A DNA stretch of 37,865 nucleotides from CAZQEZ01 sp964592475 (GTDB taxonomy: Bacteria; Bacteroidota; Bacteroidia; Cytophagales; Cyclobacteriaceae): the NCBI GenBank assembly GCA_964592475.1, contig CAZQEZ010000026.1, positions 1 to 37,865 on the forward strand, written 5' to 3'. A program made the translations under genes and the position numbers. Below the pieces are notes generated by a model. It was given only the letters and a program-made list of their open reading frames with translations, had not been told where the DNA came from and did not search any database. Positions 7,317-17,127 of this stretch are shown piece after piece; the first letter of the stretch is position 1, and every line of letters begins with the position of its first letter.

Positions 7317-9418
7317 ATATACGTAAGTCCATATTGCTAAGGGTAAGAATTGCCTTTCTGATTATATTTTTGATAGGATTGGCAATCATGGCAAAAATTG
7401 TGCATTTGCAATTTATTGAGGGAGAAAAATGGACAAAGTTAGCAGACCAGATAAGTTTGCAATACCGTGAAGTAAGTGCTACCCGGGGAAACATTTATTC
7501 AGATAACGGCAGTTTATTGGCTACCTCTCTACCCGAATATCGAGTTGCCTTTGACCCTACTGTTGCTAGTGACAATACCTTCAGTACAGGAATTGATTCG
7601 CTCAGTATCCTTTTGTCAAAACATTTTGGCGATAACACTGCAACTTATTACAAAAGAAAGATTACCAATGCCAGACTGGCTGGCAGGCAGTATATCATAT
7701 TAAACAGGCAGCTGGTAAAATATCAGGAAAAGAAGAAAATGAACAAATGGCCAATTTTCCGCAATGGCCGATTAGGCGGTGGGGTGATTTTTGAAAAAAT
7801 CAATAAAAGGTTTGCACCTTTTCACAACATGGCTAAGCGTACCATTGGTTTTATTAATGAAAACAACCAGGGTGCAGGCTTAGAGTACAGTTTCAATCAG
7901 CTACTGGCGGGAAGTGACGGGCAAGCACTTTTTCAAAAATTTGCCGGTGGCAATTGGAAGCCCGTTTACGATGGATCAGAAATAAGACCAAACGATGGGC
8001 AGGACATTGTTACTACTATTGATATCAACATTCAGGATGTAGCTGAATCTGCATTATTAAGTGCTTTATTGGAGCACGATGCCGACTATGGCTCAGTGGT
8101 AGTGATGGAAGTAAATACCGGTGAGATAAAAGCAATTTCCAACTTACGTAAAAAAAGAGGTTATTACCTGGAGGATTTTAATTATGCCGTAGGACATACT
8201 ACCGAACCAGGCTCTACTTTCAAATTAGTTTCTATGATGGCTCTTCTGGAGCAAAGCAACATTAATTTAACCGATAGCATTGAAACCGGAGATGGCAAAT
8301 TTCAATTTTATGATCAGGTAATGGCAGACCATAAACCAGGCGGTTATGGCAAAATTACTGTACGTGAGGCATTCGAAAAGTCTTCAAATATAGCCATTTC
8401 ACGCATGATAAACGAAGAATATGGACTGGAGCCAAAGAGTTTTATTGAGTTTATCAAAAATTTGGGTTTAATGCAACCATTGGGTTTTCAACTGGCTGGT
8501 GAAGGCATGCCATACATCAAGTCTCCTGACGATCCTAGCTGGAGTGGAATATCATTGCCCTGGATGTCAATAGGTTATGAGCTAAAGCTTACCCCGTTGC
8601 AAGTACTTACCCTATACAATTCCGTGGCCAACCAGGGAAAAATGATACAACCAATCATTGTTAAGCAGAGCAAACAAGCTGATGATGTTATTAATACCTA
8701 TCAACCGGCAATCATTAATAAAAAAATATGCTCTCAAAAAACTTTACAGCAATTGCAAACGCTGCTTGAAGGAGCAGTAAGCAGGGGAACTGCCAGCAAC
8801 ATCAACAATAGCCATTATAAAATCGCGGGCAAGACCGGAACTGCCCAAAAAGTAAAAAGCGGAGGTGGATACAGTAAGAAATATTACACTTCTTTTGTAG
8901 GTTATTTTCCGGCTAACGCTCCGCGGTTTTCCTGTATAGTAGTGATTGATAATCCTAAAAGCTTTAATCAATACGGGAGCGACGTAGCAGCGCCTGTTTT
9001 TAAAACTATTGCCGACAAAATTTATTCATTAGACATTGAGTTACATGCCGCTGTTGTATTAAAATCGCAAGAACAAAAGGGGATATTTCCGGTAATTCAG
9101 GCCGGCAATAAAAAAGAACTGGCCATGATTTGCAGTGCCATCGGCATTGAAAATAAAAGCGCGCATGAGGCTGATTGGGTGAAGGCAAAAATTGCCAGCC
9201 CATCTACTATTGCATGGCAAGAAAACCAAAATGAAATAGGCACTGTACCGGATGTAACCGGAATGCGACTGCGTGATGCTCTTTATCTACTTGAAAATGC
9301 TGGATTACGAGTATTTCATTCAGGGCAAGGCAGGGTAAGCCGTCAATCTTTGGCTGCCAACAGTAAAATAAAAAAAGGAAGCACGGTAAAATTAGAATTG
9401 AAAGAATGGCCGTATTAA
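7313..9418 (+). CDS. ftsI: Division-specific peptidoglycan transpeptidase (class B PBP, FtsI/PBP3) with C-terminal PASTA domain
   Basis: A 701-residue class B penicillin-binding protein. A basic N-terminus and one transmembrane helix (about 11-32) anchor it, followed by a dimerisation/pedestal domain and the transpeptidase domain with all three active-site motifs: S301-T-F-K304, S357-S-N359 and K507-T-G509. Residues 642-701 form one PASTA domain (TVPDVTGM to KLEL). It crosslinks septal peptidoglycan with FtsW as partner. The start is TTG at 7313, overlapping the ftsL stop. No ATG precedes the basic RKSILLRVR segment, and the first in-frame ATG lies inside the membrane helix, so TTG is the only sensible start. 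Its 3' end overlaps murE by 13 bp. Confidence 0.95.
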   Translation: MNIRKSILLRVRIAFLIIFLIGLAIMAKIVHLQFIEGEKWTKLADQISLQYREVSATRGNIYSDNGSLLATSLPEYRVAFDPTVASDNTFSTGIDSLSILLSKHFGDNTATYYKRKITNARLAGRQYIILNRQLVKYQEKKKMNKWPIFRNGRLGGGVIFEKINKRFAPFHNMAKRTIGFINENNQGAGLEYSFNQLLAGSDGQALFQKFAGGNWKPVYDGSEIRPNDGQDIVTTIDINIQDVAESALLSALLEHDADYGSVVVMEVNTGEIKAISNLRKKRGYYLEDFNYAVGHTTEPGSTFKLVSMMALLEQSNINLTDSIETGDGKFQFYDQVMADHKPGGYGKITVREAFEKSSNIAISRMINEEYGLEPKSFIEFIKNLGLMQPLGFQLAGEGMPYIKSPDDPSWSGISLPWMSIGYELKLTPLQVLTLYNSVANQGKMIQPIIVKQSKQADDVINTYQPAIINKKICSQKTLQQLQTLLEGAVSRGTASNINNSHYKIAGKTGTAQKVKSGGGYSKKYYTSFVGYFPANAPRFSCIVVIDNPKSFNQYGSDVAAPVFKTIADKIYSLDIELHAAVVLKSQEQKGIFPVIQAGNKKELAMICSAIGIENKSAHEADWVKAKIASPSTIAWQENQNEIGTVPDVTGMRLRDALYLLENAGLRVFHSGQGRVSRQSLAANSKIKKGSTVKLELKEWPY

Positions 9419-10872
9419 AGGACATATTATATAAAGTGAAATTACTCTCCGTTTCCGGAGATATGAACCGGAATATCGCGGGGATTACTTTCGATAGCAG
9501 GGAAGTGAAGATGGGATTTTTGTTCATAGCTGTTAAAGGCACGAAAGTAGATGGCCATGAATACATTGAAAAGGCCATTGAATCTGGTGCCAGTGCAATT
9601 GTTGCAGAAGATTTGCCTTATAAATTACAAGATAAAGCTACTTATATTCAAACAGAAAATAGTGGTCGGGCCCTTAGTATCGTGGCCGCTAATTTTTTTG
9701 GCAATCCATCAAGCCGCCTCAATTTAATTGGAGTTACCGGTACCAATGGCAAAACTACCATTGTTACATTACTGCATCAACTATTTATGAAATTGGGTTA
9801 TAATACAGGTATGCTTTCCACGGTTTGTAACAAGATCAATGATAAAGAATTAAAAGCAACACATACCACCCCTGACGCAATTCAGCTTAATAGATTGCTT
9901 AAGCAAATGGTAGAAGCAGGCTGTACTCATTGTTTTATGGAGGCCAGTTCGCATGCCATCGTGCAAGAACGTGTTACAGGATTGGATTTTGATGGTGCAA
10001 TATTTACTAACTTGTCTCGCGACCATCTTGATTATCATATCACTTTCAAAGACTACATATATGCCAAAAAGAAGCTTTTTGATCAATTGAAAGGAGATTC
10101 GTTTGCTATATACAATGCCGATGATAAGCAAGGCCAGGTGATGGTACAAAATACTAAAGCCAAAATTTATTCTTACAGCTTGCATACCATTAGCGATTTT
10201 CAAGCCAAGGTCTCATCCAATACATTGCAGGGATTAGAGCTTGATATTGATGGCCGCAATGGTTGGTTTAAATTAATTGGGCATTTCAATGCGTATAATT
10301 TGCTCTCAGTATATGCAGCGGCTACATTATTAGAGGAAGACCCGGATGAAGTACTGATACAATTATCCAACTTATCGAGCGCACCTGGTCGTTTTGAACA
10401 AGTAATTCATTTAGAACCGGAAATAACCGGTATTGTAGATTATGCTCACACTCCCGATGCACTGGAAAATGTATTGGGCACCATTGCCAAATTACGCACA
10501 GGCAATGAAAAAGTAATAACGGTAATTGGCTGTGGTGGAAATCGCGATAAAGGTAAGCGGCCGGAAATGGCCGAAATTGCTTGTAAGTACAGCGATAAAA
10601 TTATTTTCACTTCTGATAATCCACGTGATGAAGATCCGAAAAAAATTATTGAAGAAATGTGGAAAGGTGTATCGGGTATACATTATAAAAAGGTATTGGA
10701 GATAATAGATCGAAAGGAAGCAATTAAAACTGCTTGCAGCCTGGCAAAAGATAAAGATATCATATTAATAGCTGGCAAAGGTCACGAAACTTATCAGGAA
10801 ATGGAAGGAACCAGGTATCCATTTGATGATAAAAAAATATTAGCAGAAATGTTCAAATTACTTTATAGTTAA
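9406..10872 (+). CDS. murE: UDP-MurNAc-L-Ala-D-Glu:meso-diaminopimelate ligase MurE
   Basis: A 488-residue Mur ligase of normal length. The three Mur domains are present: an N-terminal UDP-binding domain (SREVKMGFLFIAVKG), a central ATPase with P-loop GTNGKTT at 112-118, and a C-terminal domain (IDYAHTPDALENVL, GCGGNRDKGKRP). D404-N-P-R407 is the signature of meso-diaminopimelate specificity rather than lysine, so the peptidoglycan should be the DAP type. The enzyme adds the third stem residue in the cytoplasm. It overlaps ftsI by 13 bp and precedes mraY by 3 bp. Confidence 0.97.
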   Translation: MAVLKDILYKVKLLSVSGDMNRNIAGITFDSREVKMGFLFIAVKGTKVDGHEYIEKAIESGASAIVAEDLPYKLQDKATYIQTENSGRALSIVAANFFGNPSSRLNLIGVTGTNGKTTIVTLLHQLFMKLGYNTGMLSTVCNKINDKELKATHTTPDAIQLNRLLKQMVEAGCTHCFMEASSHAIVQERVTGLDFDGAIFTNLSRDHLDYHITFKDYIYAKKKLFDQLKGDSFAIYNADDKQGQVMVQNTKAKIYSYSLHTISDFQAKVSSNTLQGLELDIDGRNGWFKLIGHFNAYNLLSVYAAATLLEEDPDEVLIQLSNLSSAPGRFEQVIHLEPEITGIVDYAHTPDALENVLGTIAKLRTGNEKVITVIGCGGNRDKGKRPEMAEIACKYSDKIIFTSDNPRDEDPKKIIEEMWKGVSGIHYKKVLEIIDRKEAIKTACSLAKDKDIILIAGKGHETYQEMEGTRYPFDDKKILAEMFKLLYS

Positions 10873-10875
10873 CAG

Positions 10876-12090
10876 ATGTTATACCATTTATTTACATATC
10901 TCGATGAAGCATTTGATTTGGCGGGAGCCGGACTTTTCCAGTTTTTGTCATTTCGGGCAGGCAGCGCGGCCATTTTGTCCTTACTGATCACCATCACTTT
11001 TGGCAAGAGCCTTATAGAAATGCTACGCAGAAAGCAGGTGGGTGAAACTATACGTGATTTGGGCCTGTATGGCCAAATGGAAAAAAAAGGTACTCCAACT
11101 ATGGGCGGCATCATCATCATCGCGGCTATTGTAATACCGGTACTTCTTTTTGCCCGGGTAGAAAATATTTATATTATCCTGATGCTTATTGCAGTGATTT
11201 GGATGGGGCTTATTGGTTTTCTCGATGATTACATTAAAATATTTAGAAAATCAAAAAAAGGCCTGGCGGGTAAGTTTAAGATTTTTGGACAGATTGGACT
11301 TGGCTTAATAGTAGGATCAATGCTTTATTTTGATAATGACGTTGTAATAAGAGAGTATTCAGAACCCATTGTTATGGATCATGGTGAAGTTATTGAAGAT
11401 TTTACCTATGTAGATGAACGCTCAACTAAAACTACTATACCATTTTTAAAAAATAATGAATTTGACTATAGCAATCTCTTGTTTTTCGTTGATGAAGAAT
11501 ATACCTGGTTGATTTACATTCCGTTCGTGGTTATTATCATCATGGCAATTTCCAATGGAGCCAATATTACGGATGGTATCGATGGATTAGCTGCTGGTAC
11601 ATCGGCCATTATCGGGCTCGCGCTCGGTATATTTGCCTATTTATCCGGTAATGCCATTTTTTCTGATTATCTAAATATCATGTTTATCCCTAACTCAGGT
11701 GAACTGGTAATATTTTGTGCCGCATTTGTGGGTGCATGTATTGGCTTCCTATGGTACAATACTTATCCGGCACAGGTTTTTATGGGCGACACAGGCAGCC
11801 TTTCTCTAGGTGCAGCCATTGCTGTTTTGGCTTTAACGGTGCGCAAAGAGTTGATTTTACCTATTTTATGCGGCATATTTTTAATTGAGAACGTGTCGGT
11901 AATTATTCAGGTAGCTTATTTTAAATATACTAAAAAGAAATATGGCGAAGGTAAACGCATATTTTCAATGGCGCCCCTGCACCACCATTATCAGAAGAAA
12001 AATATACACGAATCAAAAATTGTTACCAGGTTTTGGATTGCCGGTATTTTACTGGCCATTTTTACTTTGGCAACATTAAAAGTAAGATAA
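10876..12090 (+). CDS. mraY: Phospho-MurNAc-pentapeptide translocase MraY
   Basis: A 404-residue polytopic membrane enzyme that transfers phospho-MurNAc-pentapeptide to undecaprenyl phosphate, forming lipid I. Family blocks are intact: KKGTPTMGG, the Asp pair GFLDDYIK, the metal-site region NGANITDGIDGLAAG, FMGDTGSLSLG and the cytoplasmic APLHHHYQ loop. It is about 40 residues longer than the E. coli enzyme because of an acidic insertion at about 155-205 between transmembrane helices, seen generally in Bacteroidota MraY as far as I recall. It lies 3 bp after murE and 3 bp before murD. Confidence 0.97.
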   Translation: MLYHLFTYLDEAFDLAGAGLFQFLSFRAGSAAILSLLITITFGKSLIEMLRRKQVGETIRDLGLYGQMEKKGTPTMGGIIIIAAIVIPVLLFARVENIYIILMLIAVIWMGLIGFLDDYIKIFRKSKKGLAGKFKIFGQIGLGLIVGSMLYFDNDVVIREYSEPIVMDHGEVIEDFTYVDERSTKTTIPFLKNNEFDYSNLLFFVDEEYTWLIYIPFVVIIIMAISNGANITDGIDGLAAGTSAIIGLALGIFAYLSGNAIFSDYLNIMFIPNSGELVIFCAAFVGACIGFLWYNTYPAQVFMGDTGSLSLGAAIAVLALTVRKELILPILCGIFLIENVSVIIQVAYFKYTKKKYGEGKRIFSMAPLHHHYQKKNIHESKIVTRFWIAGILLAIFTLATLKVR

Positions 12091-12093
12091 TAA

Positions 12094-13458
12094 ATGCAAC
12101 AAAAGAATATAGCCATATTGGGAGCTGGAGAAAGCGGAGTAGGTGCGGCCTTATTGGCACGTGCGCATGGCTATGGTGTGTTTGTTTCTGATAAAAATGA
12201 AATTAAAGATCATTATAGAAAAGAACTACAGGATAATAATTTAGATTTTGAAGAGGGAAATCATGATGAAATCATAATCCTGAAAAGTGATTTGATTGTC
12301 AAAAGTCCGGGAATACCTGACGATATTGCATTAATACAAAAAGCAAAAGCCAGGCAAATCGAAGTAATTGGCGAATTAGAATTTGGTTTTCGGTATGCCC
12401 GCCATAGCAGAATGGTGTTGATTACCGGCACCAATGGCAAAACTACTACTACACTGCTTACTTATCACTTAATGAAAGAAGCGGGTCTTGATGTAGGATT
12501 GGCGGGTAATGTAGGAACTAGCCTTGCTCGCCAGGTAATGAATACTAGCCATCACTGGTATATAATAGAAGCTAGTAGTTTTCAATTGGATAATATGTTG
12601 CAGTTCAAAGCCGATGTGGCCGTAATTTTAAATATCACCCCCGATCATTTGGACCGCTATAATTATCATTTTCCTACTTATGTAAATTCGAAGTTCAGCA
12701 TCTTAAGAAATATGACAGCTGATAATGTATTTATATATTTTCAAGGGACAGAAGTTTTAAATCGCGAAGTAAGCAAGAGAAATGTTGCACCCTTGAAGTT
12801 ACCCATTTCAATAAATCAACCGGTTAAAACAGGTTCGTGGATGTCAAATGGGATTTTACATTTTAGTTTACCTGGTATAGAATATCAAATACCCGTTGAG
12901 AAAGTGCCTTTGCAGGGCAACCACAACTATGTAAATGTAATGGCAGCGGTAGCCATCGCATTACAAGCCGGAGCCAATCCTGAAGCTGTTGTGGAGGCAA
13001 TGAAAAACTTTGTTAACGTGCCTCATCGCATGGAGAAAATAGCTGTGATTGATCAGGTAGAATTCATCAATGACTCAAAGGCTACCAATGTAGATGCAGT
13101 TTACTATGCTTTAGAAAGTTTTAATAATCCATTGGTATGGATTGCCGGCGGCCAGGATAAGGGAAATGATTATCATCAAATAAAAGAATTGGTAGCTAAT
13201 AAAGTAAAAGCTTTGGTATGCCTGGGCAAAGATAATGGTAAACTTAAAGATTTTTTTGGCAGCATTGTAAACCAAATTGAAGAAACAACCAGTACAGAAG
13301 AGGCTATAGTAAAAGCTTTTCAGTTAGCCAACGCGAGTGATACTGTATTACTTTCGCCAGCTTGTGCCAGCTTTGATCTATTTAAAAATTATGAAGACAG
13401 GGGAAATCAATTCCGGCAGGCAGTACTCAATTTCAAACAAGAAAAGGAAAAAAGCTGA
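12094..13458 (+). CDS. murD: UDP-MurNAc-L-alanine:D-glutamate ligase MurD
   Basis: A 454-residue Mur ligase. The N-terminal Rossmann-like domain starts LGAGESGVGAALLA. The ATPase P-loop GTNGKTTTT begins at residue 112, ITPDHLDRY follows in the central domain, and the C-terminal domain has NDSKATNVDAV, GGQDKGNDY and LLSPACASFDLF. It adds D-glutamate to UDP-MurNAc-L-alanine in the cytoplasm. Its TGA stop overlaps the ATG of ftsW by one base, which suggests translational coupling. Confidence 0.97.
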   Translation: MQQKNIAILGAGESGVGAALLARAHGYGVFVSDKNEIKDHYRKELQDNNLDFEEGNHDEIIILKSDLIVKSPGIPDDIALIQKAKARQIEVIGELEFGFRYARHSRMVLITGTNGKTTTTLLTYHLMKEAGLDVGLAGNVGTSLARQVMNTSHHWYIIEASSFQLDNMLQFKADVAVILNITPDHLDRYNYHFPTYVNSKFSILRNMTADNVFIYFQGTEVLNREVSKRNVAPLKLPISINQPVKTGSWMSNGILHFSLPGIEYQIPVEKVPLQGNHNYVNVMAAVAIALQAGANPEAVVEAMKNFVNVPHRMEKIAVIDQVEFINDSKATNVDAVYYALESFNNPLVWIAGGQDKGNDYHQIKELVANKVKALVCLGKDNGKLKDFFGSIVNQIEETTSTEEAIVKAFQLANASDTVLLSPACASFDLFKNYEDRGNQFRQAVLNFKQEKEKS

Positions 13459-14612
13459 TGATGAAAAAGGAATGGATATATAAAAATTTTAAAGGCGACC
13501 CCATTATCTGGTTCGTGGCTTTTTCATTGTCTGTACTCAGCATATTAGTAGTGTACAGCGCTACCGGATCTTTGGCTTACAAGTTTAGAGCAGGCAATAC
13601 CGAGCATTATTTATTTAAACATACCATGTTGGTAGGGCTCAGCTTTTTCGCCATGTGGTTTGCTCATCGTATTGATTATCGCTACTACAGCACATTGTCG
13701 CGGCTTGCACTTTGGCTTTCGGTACCCTTACTTTTTATTACCTGGAAGTTTGGTATCGATTACAACCAAGCTACCCGTTCTATAGAAATTCCTTTTATCA
13801 ATCAGGCCTTTCAACCCAGTGATCTGGCAAAATTAGCATTGATTGCCAGCCTGGCAAGTATGTTATCAAAGCGTCAGCAGCGAATAGGAGATTTGAGAGA
13901 AACACTTATTCCTATACTCATTTGGTGTGGCTTGATTTGTGGTCTCATTGCCATGACAAACTTTTCTAATGCTGCCCTGCTACTAGCCACTTGCTTGCTA
14001 ATATTATTCATTGGCAGGGTGCCAATTAAATATTTGGTGATGCTGGTAATTGTAGGAGTGCTTGCCGGGAGTATAGCCTTTTCTTTTGGTCAAAGGGGCT
14101 CCACTGTAGTGCAAAGAGTAGAGGATTTTGTAAATCCGAAAGAAATTCCATTTCAGGCCAAGCAAAGCTATATTGCTATAGCTTCCGGCGGAGTATTTGG
14201 CAAAGGACCCGGATTGAGCAAACAAAGAAATATATTGCCCAATTCTTACGACGACTTCATTTATGCTATCATAGTAGAAGAATACGGCTTAGCGGGTGGT
14301 AGCATTATAGTTTTGCTATACCTCATACTGCTATACCGGGGTATGCGAATTGCTGCCAAAAGCGATCGTGCCTTTGGTGGTTTATTAGCAGCAGGTCTAA
14401 GTTTTGCTATTGTACTACAGGCGATAATCAATATGGCGGTAGTAGTAGGGTTAGGACCCATTACCGGTTTGCCACTGCCAATGGTAAGCATGGGCGGTAC
14501 TTCATTACTATTTACAGGTATTTCATTGGGAATAATATTGAGTGTGAGTCGTCAAACAGAAAATGAACACAATTTTGATATAGAAAAAAATAGCGTAGCT
14601 AAAGCAGCTTAA
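13458..14612 (+). CDS. ftsW: Septal peptidoglycan glycosyltransferase FtsW (SEDS family)
   Basis: A 384-residue SEDS protein with about ten hydrophobic helices. The large periplasmic-loop block runs from KQSYIAIASGGVFGKGPG to YDDFIYAIIVEEYG, and the late block PMVSMGGTSLL is typical of FtsW/RodA. Position in the dcw cluster beside ftsI-murE-mraY-murD and murG identifies it as FtsW rather than RodA. It polymerises lipid II at the septum together with FtsI. Two consecutive ATG codons (13458 and 13461) are possible starts; the first overlaps the murD stop. Confidence 0.95.
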   Translation: MMKKEWIYKNFKGDPIIWFVAFSLSVLSILVVYSATGSLAYKFRAGNTEHYLFKHTMLVGLSFFAMWFAHRIDYRYYSTLSRLALWLSVPLLFITWKFGIDYNQATRSIEIPFINQAFQPSDLAKLALIASLASMLSKRQQRIGDLRETLIPILIWCGLICGLIAMTNFSNAALLLATCLLILFIGRVPIKYLVMLVIVGVLAGSIAFSFGQRGSTVVQRVEDFVNPKEIPFQAKQSYIAIASGGVFGKGPGLSKQRNILPNSYDDFIYAIIVEEYGLAGGSIIVLLYLILLYRGMRIAAKSDRAFGGLLAAGLSFAIVLQAIINMAVVVGLGPITGLPLPMVSMGGTSLLFTGISLGIILSVSRQTENEHNFDIEKNSVAKAA

Positions 14613-14624
14613 TAAATAATAAAG

Positions 14625-15740
14625 ATTATCGAAAAGAACAAAACATATCGAATTATCATTAGCGGAGGAGGCACAGGAGGCCACATCTATCCTGCCATTG
14701 CCATTGCTGACAAGTTTAAGGAGCTATATCCCGGTAGCGAGATTATGTTTGTAGGTGCAAAAGGCAGAATGGAGATGGAAAAAGTACCTCAAGCCGGCTA
14801 TCCTATTGAAGGCTTGTGGATAAGCGGCATACAGCGAAGAATAACGGCCGATAATTTTTCTTTCCCCATAAAATTATTGACTAGCTTAAGTAAAGCCGGC
14901 AAAATAATCAAGAAATTTAAGCCTGATGCCGTCGTAGGTGTTGGGGGATATGCCAGTGGGCCATTGCTATATCGGGCCGCGGGTAAAGGCATTCCTTGTC
15001 TGATACAGGAGCAAAACTCTTACCCGGGCATAACTAATAAATTACTGGCTCGTCGTGTAGATAAAATTTGCGTGGCTCACGACAAAATGGATCGCTTTTT
15101 CCCCACTGAAAAAATTGTATTCACAGGCAATCCGGTAAGGAAAGACATTATATCAGTAGAAAGTAAAAAGCAAAAAGCATTAAGTTTTTTCCAATTGGAT
15201 GAAAATAAACCTGTACTTTTTATCATGGGTGGAAGCTTGGGAGCTCGTACTATTAATGAAAGCGTGCTAGCAAAAGTGGATCAATTGCTAGTTGCCGGAG
15301 TACAACTAATTTGGCAAACCGGCAGGGCATATTATGAAGATATTAAAAAACAACTTACCAGCGATCAATTAAAAAATATCCGCTTGTATGAATTTTTAAA
15401 AGAAATGGATATGGCGTATGCTGCAGCAGAAGTGGTAATATCGAGAGCTGGTGCATTATCTGTTTCGGAATTAGCATTGGCTCAGCAACCGGTTATTTTT
15501 ATACCTTCCCCCAATGTAACGGAAGACCATCAAACGAAAAACGCGATGGCGCTGGTAGAAAAAGATGCAGCCTGGATGGTAGCCGATAAAGATGCAAAGG
15601 AAAACCTTGCTGTTGAAGCTTTGAAATTGCTAAATAATAAAGAAGAGCAAAATAAATTAAAAAATAATATAGCTGCAATGGCTAAACCAAATGCAGCCAC
15701 TGAAATAGTAGAGGAAATAATTAAATTAATAAATAAATAG
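14625..15740 (+). CDS. murG: UDP-GlcNAc:lipid I N-acetylglucosaminyltransferase MurG, apparent ATT start
   Basis: A GT28 glycosyltransferase that converts lipid I to lipid II on the inner face of the membrane. The first ATG in frame (14745) would give 331 residues and delete the essential GGGTGGH loop, which is encoded upstream and is open and in frame. The frame is bounded by a TAA at 14613, and between them no ATG, GTG or TTG exists. ATT at 14625 gives 371 residues starting IIEKNKTYRIIISGGG, the expected length and N-terminus; the ATA codons at 14616 and 14619 are alternatives. Other motifs: GVGGYASGP, IQEQNSYPG (E129, N131) and the UDP-GlcNAc site ISRAGALSVSELAL. It follows the ftsW stop by about 12 bp. 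Confidence 0.93.
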   Translation: MIEKNKTYRIIISGGGTGGHIYPAIAIADKFKELYPGSEIMFVGAKGRMEMEKVPQAGYPIEGLWISGIQRRITADNFSFPIKLLTSLSKAGKIIKKFKPDAVVGVGGYASGPLLYRAAGKGIPCLIQEQNSYPGITNKLLARRVDKICVAHDKMDRFFPTEKIVFTGNPVRKDIISVESKKQKALSFFQLDENKPVLFIMGGSLGARTINESVLAKVDQLLVAGVQLIWQTGRAYYEDIKKQLTSDQLKNIRLYEFLKEMDMAYAAAEVVISRAGALSVSELALAQQPVIFIPSPNVTEDHQTKNAMALVEKDAAWMVADKDAKENLAVEALKLLNNKEEQNKLKNNIAAMAKPNAATEIVEEIIKLINK

Positions 15741-15741
15741 G

Positions 15742-17127
15742 TTGAATATAGCCGAAAAACATATCGTTTATTTTCTAGGCATTGGTGGTATAGGCATGAG
15801 TGCTTTGGCTCGCTGGTTCGTGCATGCTGGCCACAAAGTGGCAGGATATGACAGAACGCCATCAGATCTAACCAAACAGCTACAAGCTGAGGGAATTGAC
15901 ATTAGCTTTAATGAAAAAATAACGGCTATCCCGGATTTTGTAATGGCTGATCAGCAAAAGGTACTGGTAGTAATTACTCCCGCCATCCCCAAAGACCATC
16001 CTCAGTGGCAATTTTTTATTGAAAAAGGTTATGACCTTCAAAAGCGAGCTCAGGTATTGGGTGAGATAACGTCGCAAGGGTATGCAATATGTGTAGCAGG
16101 AACTCACGGCAAAACAACTACTACTGCTATGCTGTCTCATATTTTTTACGATAATAAACCATCAGTAGCGGCTTTTGTAGGAGGTATCATGTCCAATTAT
16201 GATAGTAATTTGCTAATAAAAGGAAAGCCTGGTCTTAAAACAATATTTATTTGTGAAGCTGATGAATACGATCGTTCTTTTCATCAGTTACATCCTGATT
16301 TAGCCATTATTACCTCTGCAGATCCTGATCACCTGGATGTATATGGTGATAATGAAGCCGTAAAAAAATCATTTCAGGATTTTTCCGAAAGACTGCCTGA
16401 TAATGGTAACCTTATTTTGAAAAGCAATCTAACCGAAGGATTTGAAATCAGGACAGGTATTAAAATGACCAGCTATGGCGACGGTGAAGCACAAGCACGG
16501 GCAGACAATATCAGGATTGAGAATGGCTGCTTTGTATTTGATTATAAAGGCCCCAATGCCACTATTGCTAATTTGCAATTATTAGTACCCGGATTTCATA
16601 ATGTAGAAAATGCCGTGGCGGCTATTACCGCTGCTTTGGCTTGTAAAGTCTCTCCTGAAGCTATTAAGGAATCTTTGACAACTTTTGAAGGGGTAAAAAG
16701 ACGGTTTCAATACATATTACGAAACGATAAGTTTATTTTTATTGATGATTACGCCCACCACCCAAGTGAATTGGAAGTATTTATTAAATCGGTTAAATCA
16801 CTATATCCGAGTAAAAAATTTACGGCGATTTTTCAGCCTCATTTGTACAGTAGAACACGCGACTTTTCCGATTCTTTTGCCCAGAGTTTAAGCAAAGTAG
16901 ATCGATTAGTGCTTCTCGAAATTTATCCTGCTCGTGAGTTGCCCATTGAAGGTGTTACATCTGCGGCATTGCTGGAGCAGGTTCCATTAAAGGATAAGCA
17001 ATTATTGAGTAAAGAAGAATTACAAGAATGGGTAAGAAAAGAATCACCGGAATTACTGGCCACTATTGGGGCCGGTGATATTGACAGGTTAGTAGAACCA
17101 ATAAAAAATAGTTTGCTGGAGCGATGA
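15742..17127 (+). CDS. murC: UDP-N-acetylmuramate:L-alanine ligase MurC
   Basis: A 461-residue Mur ligase. The N-terminal Rossmann loop FLGIGGIGMSALA, the ATPase P-loop GTHGKTT at 120-126 (the His variant is specific to MurC/Mpl), the EADEYDRSF block, SADPDHLDVY and the C-terminal DDYAHHPSE are all present. It adds L-alanine to UDP-MurNAc. The start is TTG at 15742, one base after the murG stop. The first in-frame ATG falls after the glycine-rich loop, so TTG must be used. Its stop overlaps the ftsQ start as ATGA. Confidence 0.96.
   Translation: MNIAEKHIVYFLGIGGIGMSALARWFVHAGHKVAGYDRTPSDLTKQLQAEGIDISFNEKITAIPDFVMADQQKVLVVITPAIPKDHPQWQFFIEKGYDLQKRAQVLGEITSQGYAICVAGTHGKTTTTAMLSHIFYDNKPSVAAFVGGIMSNYDSNLLIKGKPGLKTIFICEADEYDRSFHQLHPDLAIITSADPDHLDVYGDNEAVKKSFQDFSERLPDNGNLILKSNLTEGFEIRTGIKMTSYGDGEAQARADNIRIENGCFVFDYKGPNATIANLQLLVPGFHNVENAVAAITAALACKVSPEAIKESLTTFEGVKRRFQYILRNDKFIFIDDYAHHPSELEVFIKSVKSLYPSKKFTAIFQPHLYSRTRDFSDSFAQSLSKVDRLVLLEIYPARELPIEGVTSAALLEQVPLKDKQLLSKEELQEWVRKESPELLATIGAGDIDRLVEPIKNSLLER

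Noticed and set aside
14745..15740. murG starting at the first ATG (331 residues)
   Set aside because: This would remove the GGGTGGH loop, which is encoded in frame just upstream; the truncated form should be inactive.
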